NCBI GenBank assembly: GCA_027563935.2
Contig: CM050447.1
Span: 19,174,001 to 19,238,000 of the forward strand
Length of the DNA stretch: 64,000 nt
Reading direction: 5' to 3'
Source: Costus lasius
Lineage: Eukaryota; Streptophyta; Magnoliopsida; Zingiberales; Costaceae
The notes beneath the pieces were generated by a model. The model saw only the letters and a list, made by a program, of their open reading frames with translations, was not told the DNA's origin and made no database searches. Position numbers and translations under genes: made by a program. Each line of letters opens with the position of its first letter. Positions within the stretch are counted from its first letter, which is position 1. Shown piece by piece: positions 1 through 10,867 of the stretch.

Positions 1-294
1 CAAAACGCTACAAAGATAAAATTGTAAACCATTGGGCCGAGCCTAGATGGGCTTAAAAAAGTACATGTGGCAGTATCCGATTTGAGAAGAAGGCCTATGA
101 ACATAAACCTCAACATAAGACTGCATAATGTTTTAAGAATTATATTAGGATTTCTTAAAACAATGGATATTTTAATCATGCAACTTCGCTAGTCCAACCT
201 CAACATAAGACTGCATAATGTTTTGCTGTATTTTCTTCTCTTTTTCACACTATTATATATATGAAAAAAATTTCATGTTTTTTGACGTATCATG
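1..294. other. AT-rich flank with a 29-bp direct repeat
   Basis: No gene is visible. An identical 29-bp stretch beginning AACCTCAACATAAG occurs at 106-134 and again at 196-224, starts 90 bp apart. This is the flank into which element G1 inserted; the next five bases are the left target duplication. Confidence 0.6.
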
Positions 295-299
295 CTAAG
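295..299. repeat. G1 target-site duplication, left copy (CTAAG)
   Basis: Identical to 10316-10320. A five-base duplication is normal for Ty3/gypsy integration. Confidence 0.85.
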
Positions 300-1870
300 T
301 GTCACGCACACAATTAACTAAATAAATATTTTTTGACTAAATAACCAGAAGCCAATCGAACAGAGCCACGCAGGGCTCCAACAAGCAAACTGTCCCACAC
401 AAGGGACGCAGAACTGAAAAGCGGAAGCAGAAGGGCTGGAACTGGCCAAAAAGCGTGATCGGCAGATGAGGTCCACCTCACCTCAGCCTTCACAGAGCAG
501 CGACCAAGAACGACGAACAACGCCACGCACAGGCAAAGGAAGACGAGCGAACCAAAGAGAATGTTGTACGCAGACAGCAAAAGAACTACCCACCCCCACA
601 CACAGGTAAGGAAAAGAAGAAGACTCGCGTCCACACGTAGATGGACGGAAAACCCACTACAAAACAAATGAAAGCAAAGTCCACACACACAGGTGGACGA
701 AGGAAGCTGTACATAGGCAGCCGAATAGAATCGAATAAAGGGAAACGTCCACACGCAGGTGGACACAAAACTAGGAAAACAACAGAGACGCGATGACCAG
801 ACAACATAGATCGGAAGAACCAAGTCGTCGACGACACTCACGGACGAGGAGCACAGCGAGAGACGAAAAGATGTTCGCACGAGGGATCACGACGACGGAA
901 CCCAAAAGAAGGGAGCGGACGAAGGGGGAGGCACCTCACCGGAGTCAAGCCGTTGACTCCGCCACGGGCTTGCTGGAACGGACGAAGACCGAGCTTCGTA
1001 CGGAGGAGAAGATGACCGCGGAAACCTCTCTTGACGTCGAATCGCCGCACTCCACCCACTGACGTCGGAGGTGATCCGAAAGTCGCCGCCGATCGCCTGA
1101 TCAAGAGGGGATGAGGGAAGAACGGGGGAGTACAGTGGGCACCAGGAAAACACCGAGAGCAGAGCGGAGCTGTGAGTTGTTAGCGCAAGAGAGATTGAAT
1201 GCCCGGAAACGACCCCCGTCCCGACTTTTGTTCCAATCGCCGTAACGCTTCAACTCCCACAGCCAGGTTGGCAGCTAGGTGAGCGAACCCGCGTTCGCCA
1301 CCTGGTTCCACGTAAGAACTCGACTCAAAAGCGGAGCCAGCCAGGAAGTCGCGTTGAGTGTCGCCGCCCACCTTAGCCAATCGCGTTTCACCACGCGGCC
1401 CGCTCTCTCGCGACGCCCGTTGAGAACTCCCGGGGACGACGCTCCCTCGATCAAAGCCGCAGTCCGATGTGCGTGTGCCACACGGAGGTTCAGCCCGACG
1501 ACGAAGCTCCACGCAGTAACTCCGCGTCCGTTCGAGGTCACCGCTGACCTCACTTCCCTCAACTGTCAGCGCGTGCTACCGGAAGACGAGCCGCTCGCCG
1601 CTCGTTCCCACGCGCCAAATATCGCCCCAGATCTTTCCCCTCTTCGCGTGCTCCACGCGTCGAACTCGCCGCCGGCCGCCAACCGCTTGACGCCATCGGC
1701 CGTGAAGCTCGAAGACGAGCAGACGCCAGTGGACGCCGCCGTCCACGTCACTCAGATGCTGCCCGCCTGCCGCGTTACGGGCCGAGCCCTAATCTTATTA
1801 AGGGCTGGATTTTGGGCCGATTTTGACTCGGTCAGCAGCCCGTTTGACCGGTCCAAATCGGGCCCTAACA
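300..1870 (-). repeat. G1 3' LTR
   Basis: A 1,571-bp LTR. On the minus strand it begins TGTTAGGGCCCG at 1870, right after a purine tract, and ends GCGTGACA at 300. Its first ~100 bp recur at 10199-10301 with one visible substitution. Three short hairpins of form GTCCAC-loop-(G/A)TGGAC lie at 629-646, 679-698 and 747-764. Long open frames on both strands come from GC-rich sequence and show no protein family. Confidence 0.85.
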
Positions 1871-4800
1871 TCCTCCCCCCGCCTGAGGTGGTCGCCGTCC
1901 TCGGCGACTCGAGGTAGCTCCTCAGCTCATCCTCGAATTGCCATAGTTTAGAAGCCTTGTGCCATGTTGCTTCCTCTATGGGGGATCCATCCCATCGGAT
2001 AAGAAACTCCATACATCGGTTCCTTTTACTTTGCCCCAAAACTCGGTGATCTAGAATACTGCTGATCCTCCGGTGGAACTCCGTCCTAACCGTCGGTGGG
2101 GCTCGATAAGATTGGGACTGAGAAGGATCCTTCGGATCCTGGTAAAACTTCCTCAAGAAGCTCACGTGGAATGTAGGGTGCATCTGCATTCTCTCAGGGA
2201 GTTTCAAGCGGTATGCTACTGAGCCCACTCGACTCAGTATCTCAAACGGACCATCGTATCTTCGGATAAGACCTCGATGAGCCTCCTTCGCCTAGATCTT
2301 CCTCAAGATTTGCGGGGTGAGTCGGAGAAGAACTAAGTCGCCCACAGCAAATTCTTCGTCCCGACGTCAGCGATTGGCATACCTTTGCATCCGTTGTGCA
2401 GCCAACTCCAAGCTATCTCTAGCCTCTCGGAGTGATTCAATTCATTCCCGAGTTTCCCGTTGAGCCGCAGGGTACTTCCCCTCGGAATCCCTTTGCGCCA
2501 CGTCAACGGGTGTAAGAGGCTGTCTTCCTATCACAAGCTCAAAAGGGCTGTGGCCAGTGGCGGATGACTTTTGCAAGTTATAGGCATACTGTGCCACATC
2601 CATCCACTTCGCCCAGTCCTTCTGACTGGCGGTCACAAAGTGACGGAGATAATCTTTCACTAGAGCATTCACTCGCTCGGTTTGCCCATCCGTTTGAGGA
2701 TGATTGGCTGTGGAGAAGTTTAACTTGGACCCTAACTTATTGAACAATGTTGTCCAAAAGCGTTCAGTAAAGCGGGCATTCCTATCGCTCACGATATCCA
2801 CTGGGATGCCAAAGTGCTTCACCACATTTTGGAAGAATAACTCTGCAGCAACTCTTGCTGTACAGGGCTCAGGGGCTGGGATAAAGACTCCATATTTGGA
2901 GAACCTATCAACCACCACCAGCACTGAGCTCTTCCCGTCAACTTTTGGGAAACCACCAATAAAGTTCATGGACACACTCGTCCAGGACGTCTCGGGAACA
3001 GGCAGCGGTTGTAGCAACCCTGCCTCTAGTCTCCGATCGATCTTGTCTTGCTGGCAAATAAGACAAGTGCGGACATACATCTCAATGTCGGCGCGCATAT
3101 CGGGCCAACAAGGCAAACATTCTACGTTGCCCTGGATGCCCAGCCCAAGGTGTATCATGGAGCTCCCTTAGTAGCTCCCGGCGTAGTCCGCCCGTTTATG
3201 GGACTAATGGCCTACCGCCTCTGGCCATAACAACATCATCTGGACCTAGATAATAACGTCGGATTGTGCCCGACTTAATCTGCTGAACTAGCTTTTGATA
3301 TTTCCCATCAAAAGCTGAGGCTGCCTTGATCTTGTCAAGTAGATCCCATTCTACTCTGGATAGGGTGCAGCATACAAGGGCGTTAAGCCTACTGAGAGCG
3401 TCAGGCACAACGTTGGCTTTACCCGGTTTGTGTTCCCACTGGAACTGGCATTCAGCCAAGAATTCCTGCCAACGTGCCTGCTTTGCCGACAATTTCTTTT
3501 GCGTGGAGAAATAGGTATTCACTACATTGTCGGTCTTCACCACAAAGGCACACCCGAGAAGGTAGACACTCCAGGTCCGGAGGCAATGAACCACTGCCAC
3601 CATTTCCTTCTCGTGAGCCGAGTATCGCTACTCAGTCTCGTTTAGCTTTTGTCGAAAGCTACATGATTTCCATCCTGCAATAAGACACCACCGACAGCTT
3701 GGTCCGAAGCATCGGTGTGAACCTTCAAAGGCAAACTGAAGTCGGGTAACTTCAGGATCGGTTCAGAGGCGATGCGGTCCTTCACCTCCTAGAAGGCCGA
3801 CTGACACCGATCATGCCACTCCCATTTCAAGTTCTTTTTCAGCAGATTTCTGAGGGGTGCGGCTATTCTTGAACAGCCGGTGATGAACTTATGATAGAAG
3901 TTCACCACGCCGAGGAAACTCCGTAACTCGGTTTAGTTTGAGGGGGCGCGTTATTTCGCAATGGCTTGGATCTTCGCCTGATCCATGCGCACTTGTCTGT
4001 GGCCCACCACATGTCCAAGAAATGTTATCTCATTTGTCACAAATGAGCACTTCTCCAACTTTAAATAAAGTTGGTGATCCCTCAAAGTCTGTAACACCTG
4101 CCTCAAATGGCCCAAGTGCTCCTTAACGCTTGAGGAATAGATGATGATATCATCTAAATATACGACCACGAACTCATCTAAGAATGAGGCGAGAACTTGG
4201 TTCATTAGATGGCAGAACGTGACGAGTGCATTTGTGAGTCCAAAGGGCATCACTAAGAACTCAAATGACCCGTATCATATCACACAAGCGGTTTTCTTTT
4301 CGTCGCCCTCGGCGATACGAACTTACCAATAACCTGACCTCAGGTCTAGCTTAGTGAAAACCTTGGCTTTCCCAAGTCGATCTATCAGATTGGGGATAAG
4401 TGGGATAGGATAACAGTCTATCACTATTATCTTATTCAAGGCTCTGTAGTCAACACAGAACCTAAGTGAGCCATCCTTCTTCTTTTGGAAGAGGATAGGA
4501 GCCCCATATGGCGAGACCGTAGGCCGGACAAACCCTGCTTCTAGCAATTCGTCCAATTGCTTACGAAGCTCGGCTAACTCAACCGGAGCCATACGATATG
4601 GAGCCTTAGAGGGAGGAGTAGATCCTGCCACAAGCTCAATCTTGTGGTCGATCCCTCTCCTAGGGGGAAGATGTTTGGGAAGCTCAGAAGGCATCACATC
4701 GGAGTACTCTTCTAACAAGCCCTTCACTATCGAGGGGACTTCTCCTTCGCAAGGAGAGTCATCAGTCCAAACAGCCATTAAGGTTGTGTCACCTTGACGC

Positions 4801-5787
4801 AAACCTGCCACTAGGGCATTGGCTGATAAGGGGACCCCTCTTAAATCTCTCTTCTTTTCCTTCATCATCGACGTGCTCCCAAGGCATGGCACGAAACCAG
4901 GGACTTGCTCGTCATAAATCTGTATTCCATACAGATGTGGCATCACACCAATTTTGGCTTTCCTCAAAAGCTCAAGTCCAAAGATAACTTCATAATCAGC
5001 TAACTTTAGGATCTTTGCGTGGCAATGGCCCCGCCAAATGCCCACTGCAATATCGACGTCATAAGATATCCCTAAGACTTGGGGGTCTACCTCACCGACC
5101 GACCTAACTCGGTCCCGTGCGGGGGACATCTTAAGGTCGATTCTAGCTGCTGTCGCTTGTCCAATAAATAAGTGTGAGGCACCCGTATCGATCATAGCAT
5201 TCACATGTTGCGCATTTAAAAGACAGTCAACATAAAGCAAAGTGGGCCTTTCATTGATAGATGAAGATGTTGCAAGTACAAGAGGGTTAAGGAGTCCCTC
5301 TGGCTCCTTTACATTTTCTTCTTCTGCCACTAAGGCAGCCAAACGATCCCTCTTTGGGCAGTTCTTCATCATATGTGGACCTCCACATATATAGCAGGCC
5401 ATGCTGGTGCTTGCTGTCTTTGATGGCCCCGGGGTAGCTGGCCGGCCCTTCACCGACTTGTACTCTTTTGGGGCAGCGTGGTTCTTCCTCACAAAGGGCT
5501 TCTTGCCCTTGGCCGCATAGGGGATCCTCGACCTCGAGGATGGTGCGCCAGTGTGATGAAGGTGGGGCGGGGCCTTCGACTCCTTACGATCTGTAAGGCC
5601 TTCAACAGTTATCATTGCCGCCTTAAGAGTTTGAAACTCTTGGCAGCGCAGTTCGTCCCGAGCCCACCCTTGGAGTCCATCCATGAAGTGGTAAAGTCGG
5701 GTCTTCTACGACAAGTCATCGATCTCAAGCATAATTTGCGCAAACTGCTGGACATAGTGTTGGGGTATGCCCTTAAGGCTAATGTTT
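1752..5787 (-). pseudogene. G1 gag-pol polyprotein, decayed
   Basis: Order along the minus strand: gag remnant, CCHC knuckle (CYICGGPHMMKNC, near 5400), protease (DTGASHLF, near 5180), reverse transcriptase (VVYLDDIII, near 4160), RNase H (3600-3200), integrase (3158-2442) and a chromodomain (about 2090-1930). Most pieces share one frame broken by stops, for example at 4323-4325; the RNase H part is in another frame. The first integrase aspartate reads Asn (SMNFIGG, near 2965), while the second Asp (SDRNARF) and the Glu (DGQTERVN) remain. The N-terminal half of gag is missing because K1 DNA starts there. The frame has no stop before the LTR, so the C-terminus runs into LTR sequence. Confidence 0.88.
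1871..1883 (-). promoter_or_regulatory. G1 polypurine tract
   Basis: On the minus strand GGCGGGGGGAGGA directly precedes the 3' LTR start. This is the expected plus-strand primer for reverse transcription. The gag-pol frame reads through it into the LTR. Confidence 0.8.
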
Positions 5788-7480
5788 GAGGCCTTGGGAT
5801 TGTAATAGTATCATGTATAAACTCTTATGTTTATAAAGGCAATGGTTATTATTCAGATTGTTACATTGTCTGCTGCAATAAGTGTTCTTCTGAATAATGT
5901 CTCAATGCTGTTCAGCTAGGCTGACATGCTATATGTCCTTAGTCGAGATATCTTGGTGAACATGAGACAACCTTGATATGATTGAGACTAATATGTGTTC
6001 TAATCTTATAGGATGCTTCGAGCATGGAATAAGATGTAGACTCATGGGTACATTGGATGTACTGGACAGACCCTACTAGGATATTCAATTGGTTGTCACA
6101 ATTTGAATAATCCTTGAATGTAACAAGTGGCACATTTCCTCTGACTTGAGATCACTTGTGTTTTCTAAATGATGATTGTCATTGTTTTGAGGTAGTTCAA
6201 TATCATTTGAAACATAATGATTATAGACTATCTTGGATGGTGAGCTTGAATCAGGTTAGGGCACTAGTGATAGATAGAGGATTGCCGTCTCCTTAATTGG
6301 AGTGTGATGTTCTAAAGGGGCCCCCTGGATGAGATGATTGAGAAAGTGTATGGCCATACCCAGATGACTATGTTCATCTGATCTAATCATGCTCATCATA
6401 TTGGAACTACAGGCTTGACACGCTTGTCCAATAAGAACATCCAGTGGCAAAGGAAACATGTATGCCTAGTGAAGGAGATTCACACTTGTGCTGTGGTTTG
6501 GGTGTAGTCTTGGAAGACTCTTTCCTTTATATCGGGAGACAGTGATGTGTTGCTAGATACCCCTCACTGATCGTGATAACGTAAGTTATCGTTACCGACA
6601 TTTAAAGGAAACCCTTAGGGTCGCACAATTTGATGATATGGCTTACTTAAGTCAGATCGTGTGGACTGAATTATTTGGGTTCAGTTTTAAAGGGATTGAA
6701 TCTCTGATTGTGGGTGAGATCTGGTCTGATCATGTTTGATTGATTAGGGCTTGAGATCGGTAAGCTTCGATCGAGAGTTTTGATGCTAGATCGGTGAGAT
6801 CAAGAGCATCAAGAGATGAACGGTCAGATCTAGAACCTTAGGGTTTAATTAGATCTGGACTACATGCTTGGGCTGATTTGGTATGGTCATTGAACCAAAT
6901 GCAATTGAACCGTGGCTTGGTTCAAAGAGGATAAAGAGGAGCAATCGGTTCACTTGGAGTGAACGCAAGGATGATCGCATGAACGTATGGAGTCAAAGAC
7001 TTTCCATTTTTAGAAGTCAGTTTTTCCATCTTGGAAAAACGTCTCCACGTTTGATGAAAACGTCTCCACGTTTGATGAAAACGTCTCCACTTCGTTTTCG
7101 AGAGGGATTCTTCTTGCCTCTTCCTCTCGACGACACACGGGTGTGTGAAGGTGGAAAAAACACTTTGGAGAAAGTTCGGCCAAGAAAGTCTTCATCCTTC
7201 CATTCCTTTCCATACGAGAAGAAAACTTTGGAGCCTTGCTAGCACAAGTCGCGCCAAAGGAGTAGGCCTTCTTCCTCTTGTGTGCGACAGCCTTTGGAGA
7301 AGATTCAATTGATTCTTTGCTTCCAAGTTGCCATCCCTTCATGGCTATGGTATGATCTCTCATATCCTAAAGTTGATCATATGGTTCTAATATGCGATCC
7401 TAGAAACCCTTGTTTCCGCCCATGCTTGTTAGATGCGCATGTTTAGGGTTTCGACTCCCCTAGCTTTAGGGGTTCCTTCA
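5788..7480 (+). repeat. K1 5' LTR
   Basis: The LTR ends in CCTTCA at 7480, two bases before a tRNA-Met primer site. Its left end is where the reverse-strand G1 gag alignment stops, so it is approximate. A 21-bp unit (ACGTCTCCACGTTTGATGAA) is repeated 2.5 times at 7036-7094. No partner LTR exists in the window. Confidence 0.7.
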
Positions 7481-7482
7481 AT

Positions 7483-7497
7483 TGGTATCAGAGCGGG
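7483..7497 (+). promoter_or_regulatory. K1 primer-binding site (initiator tRNA-Met)
   Basis: TGGTATCAGAGCGGG follows the LTR end. TGGTATCAGAGC is complementary to the 3' end of plant initiator tRNA-Met, the usual primer for Copia and many gypsy elements. Confidence 0.85.
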
Positions 7498-9341
7498 AGG
7501 TTTACATATGATTCATATGATTGCTTAAGGTGATCCTTGTTTGCGCTTATGATCTAAGTTTTCTCATCATGCGATAATACTAGTTGAAAGTATTTTTTGT
7601 GGCGCATATATGAGATTGATTTTGGTGGCGCATGTGTAAGGTTGATTTTGTTGGTGCATGTATTTTGCTTACATTGTTGCGCATGCTACATGTTGTTGTT
7701 TTATCAAAACTTAACTTGCGCGCCTTTGATTAGATCTAAGTTGCGCCTACTGTAAACCCTTAGACGGGTTGATGGGGTTGAAAGCATCATCTAGTATAGA
7801 TCAACTAGTCTGATCAGACCATCTGACAGCCTAGATGGGTCGACCAGATGGCACCTGTGCGCAAGCACAAGGTGGCTATAGGTCGATTGCATCACAGGCA
7901 TGTAGCGAGGTCTGGTTGAGACAACCAGTGAACACACATGAGTTAGGCCCGGGGTCACACCCGCTTGCCAGATCTCATGTTGGTTGTTCAGCCCTTGGCG
8001 CATGCATGGTTGACCATTAGGTCAACGTAAGTCAGTTAAGACTTGGTGCATGCAAGGGCATGGATCTAACTAGACATGATGAGTGGATCCCTATCAATGG
8101 ACCGTTGTAAGGTTGTAGGGCATATAAGAAAAGTAAAATTGATGCCAATGGGTTTTCAAAATTATGTTTTCTTTGTAATGGATCACATATTGATTGATGC
8201 CATGATGCTTGTTTATTTCATCTTATGTGGGTTGCCCTTTAATGTGTGCTGTGCTCGGGCCTGCGAGCCTGGTTAATTATAAATTAATATTTATTTGTGA
8301 TCTGCGAATCACATTGTATTTAATTTATAAAATGTAATTGACCTGCGAGTCAATCTTGTCTAGATAGATTGAATTGTAACTTAATCAGACAAGAGCACAG
8401 AGCACACTTGGCAGAGGCGCATGCAGCAGTGGCTTGACCAGGTGGGAGGTCCAGGGTTCGACTCTGGGACAGGCGCATTTACCTGGTGGGCGCACCTGAG
8501 CTGCAGTGGGCGCTTGGGCCCTGGGTTGGGCCAGATGAGATGCAAAAGACCCATGAAGAAAAGCAAGTGAAGACTTAAGTTAATTAAGGTCTTACTTAGG
8601 CTATGGGCTTTTACCACATAAGATCCATGCTTTCTTTTATTGTTTATATAAGTAGAACAGCATGATTTATTTATCTTCTGCTATCACCATAGGAATTGCA
8701 TGATAGTGAAGAAGATAAAAGACCGTTAAAATCCAACGCTAAAATATCAAGCTCGTAAGCCTTCTGATGCGAAACCTCACTGTTCTGACTATCGTTGGAG
8801 CCGTGTTGTACCCACTCAGTGGGCACGTCCATCTATCTTCAGACGGTGCGGGATTACACCTGCGTGTTACAGAGAAGGGATTTATCGCTTCTCGTTGCTC
8901 AGCATAGCACGTGGTGGTCCAGGGAGTAGGTCGGGTCAGCTTGACCATGTAGGCTACATATGTGGCGCATATGGTAGCGCATGGAGGCAGCCATCTGTGG
9001 GATCAGAGACTGTGTTGTACCAACTCAGTTGGCACAGTCTGCTGGGTTGCCCAGATGAAGGGGAATCGCACGGGTTGGCGATTGGCTGGGACAGCCTACC
9101 AGAGATTAGTGCTTGTACTCTCTGTGCATCTTATCTCGCCTGAGCGGGACGCGGAGACCAAGTATGAAATCTGGATCCCATCTCACTAAAAGAGTTCTAC
9201 TCTTTCGGACTGTTTTAATGGATTTTTCAGTCAGATAAAATAGTGAGAAAAAGAATCTTTCTTAAGTCCTGATCGATTCTTAACATTGATACTGACCTTG
9301 CTGTTCTTGCATTGTTGTAGATACCTGCAGCAACGAACACC
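7498..9341 (+). other. K1 untranslated leader
   Basis: No coding region is recognised between primer site and gag. Visible structure: an imperfect duplication around 7600-7660 built on GGTTGATTTTG and GGCGCATG, and a tRNA-like stretch near 8400-8490 with a B-box-like GGGTTCGACTCTGG. Leaders this long occur in some Copia lineages. Confidence 0.55.
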
Positions 9342-10198
9342 ATGAACTTCAATGTGTGATCCCTACTGGAAAGGGAGAAGTTTGCTGGGCCGAACTTCTC
9401 AGACTGGTACGGACACCTTAAGATTGTTCTTAAGGCAGAGAGGAAACTGTATGTCCTCGAGACGGCTGTGCCGCCTCAACCCGCTCCGAACGCCGCAAGG
9501 GCGGTTCGGGATGCCTATGAAAAGCACGTCAATGATAGCATTGATGTCGCTTGCCTGATGCTAGCGTCTATGACGCCACCGCTGCAGCGTCAGCATGAGG
9601 ATATGTCGGCTATAGAGATTATAGCGAACCTCAAGATGCTGTATGCTGCACAGGCGAGGACAGAACGCTATAATATGACAAAGCTTTTCTTTCAGAGCAA
9701 ACTGGCTGAAGGGAGCCCAGTGGGAGCTCACGTGCTCAAGATGATTGGGCACAAAGAGGCTCTAGAGAAACTGGGGTATACCATCAATCAGGAGCTTGCT
9801 GTAGACATTATTCTGCAGTCTCTCCCGCCCTCTTTCGATGCGTTCATCATTAACTTTAATATGAACAAAATCGACTGTACTCCGGCAGAGCTGCTGAATA
9901 TGCTCTTGACTACTGAGGAGACTCTGAAGGGAAAGCCTTCGACCTCTGTCTTAATGGTTCCTTCTAGGAACAAGAAGAAGGGGAAGAAGGGCAAGGCCCC
10001 CGTCAAGAGTTACAGCAAGGCTCTGAAGCAAAAGGTTAAGCGGTCTAAGGAATACAGATGTTTCCACTGTGGCCAGCTAGGTCACTGGAAAAAGGACTGT
10101 AAAGCGCTCCAAGGAGACAAGAAGGGAAGCATCGCTTCTAGCTCAGGTATTTATGTGACTGAGGTCATGTTTTCTTCTTCTATATCATGGGTATTTAT
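9342..10198 (+). pseudogene. K1 Copia gag with start of protease
   Basis: From the ATG at 9342 one frame runs to 10198, apart from a TGA at codon 6 (9357-9359). It reads as a Copia gag polyprotein (UBN2 type) and ends in a CCHC knuckle, CFHCGQLGHWKKDC, near 10056-10097, after a Lys-rich linker. The following YVTEVMFSSSISWVF resembles the stretch just before the Copia protease active site, where the sequence switches to G1 LTR. Without the early stop it would be a near-complete nucleocapsid protein. Confidence 0.82.
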
Positions 10199-10315
10199 GT
10201 GCCGCGTTACGGGCCGAGCCCTAATCTTATTAAGGGCTGGATTTTGGGCCGATTTTGACTCGGTCAGCAGCCCATTTGACCGGTCCAAATCGGGCCCTAA
10301 CCCTTGGGCCTAACA
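10199..10315 (-). repeat. G1 5' LTR remnant
   Basis: Positions 10199-10301 match 1768-1870 with one visible change. The outer end carries about 14 extra bases (GTTAGGCCCAAGGG type), so it starts TGTTAGGCCC at 10315, followed by the CTAAG duplication. Only the first ~117 bp of an LTR about 1.6 kb long survive. Confidence 0.85.
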
Positions 10316-10320
10316 CTAAG

Positions 10321-10862
10321 AACAGACCAAATTAACATAAATAAGGCTTTTTATGGCTGTGTTTGACACAGCTTTAGTTTTTATTGGCCGAAGAAATACT
10401 GATTAAAAGCATACTGGTTAAAAACAAATTAGAGGTTATTTAGATGAATAGGTTTTATTTAGGTTATTATAATTTATCTCAATTTTTTATTAATAATAAA
10501 TAATTTTTTTATTAAAAATATTAATAACATAATATTATTAGTTATACTATTAATTTTTTAATAACAATTAAAATATATATTAAAAATATTATAGAGTACA
10601 CTACTAAATATTTTTAAAATAAATAAAATATTTATTAAAATATTACCAATATAAAAAATTATATTACTAATTTTTATTAATAATAATTTAAAATAATAAA
10701 ATATTTTAAAAGCAAAAGCTAAAACTAGAAGTTGCTCTTAACTAGCTTCTCAACTACAATATAGATAAAGTTGGTTACCCAAATAGCTTAGAATAATAAA
10801 GTTGATTACCCAAATAGCTTGGAATCATCCTGCTAATAAGCAGGGGCAAACTTAGCCTATGG
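10321..10862. other. AT-rich intergenic DNA, possible decayed MITE
   Basis: No coding sequence. The block is very AT-rich and has two near-identical copies of an AAAGTTG(G/A)TTACCCAAATAG unit at about 10767-10825. Inverted similarity between a GCTTTAGTTTTT stretch near 10369 and an AAGCTAAAACTAG stretch near 10717 hints at an old MITE, but no clean termini or target duplication are visible. Confidence 0.35.
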
Positions 10863-10867
10863 CCTAG

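Larger units (their letters stand above)
5788..10198 (+). mobile_element. K1: Ty1/copia element, 5' part only, inserted in G1
   Basis: It consists of a 5' LTR, a primer-binding site, a 1.84-kb leader and gag, and stops at the first residues of protease. It lies between the G1 gag and the G1 5' LTR remnant, in opposite orientation. No Copia 3' LTR is present. The simplest reading is that a full Copia element landed in G1 gag, then one deletion removed its pol and 3' LTR together with the G1 gag start, primer site and most of the G1 5' LTR. The left border is accurate to about 10 bp. Confidence 0.8.
300..10315 (-). mobile_element. G1: Ty3/gypsy chromovirus, interrupted by a Copia fragment
   Basis: The element runs right to left. 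CTAAG lies directly outside both ends (295-299 and 10316-10320), which fixes the boundaries. On the minus strand it starts TGTTAGGCCC and ends GCGTGACA. Parts in transcription order are a 5' LTR remnant (10199-10315), inserted K1 DNA (5788-10198), gag-pol ending in a chromodomain (5787-1752), a polypurine tract and the 3' LTR (1870-300). The chromodomain after integrase places it among chromoviruses. It is dead: gag-pol has many stops and most of the 5' LTR, the primer site and the gag N-terminus are gone. Confidence 0.9.

Noticed and set aside
314..1917. Several open frames of 80-210 codons on both strands
   Set aside because: All lie inside the G1 3' LTR (300-1870) or run just past it; composition only.
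7835..8276. Short frames in the K1 leader
   Set aside because: No similarity to Copia proteins; they lie between primer site and gag.
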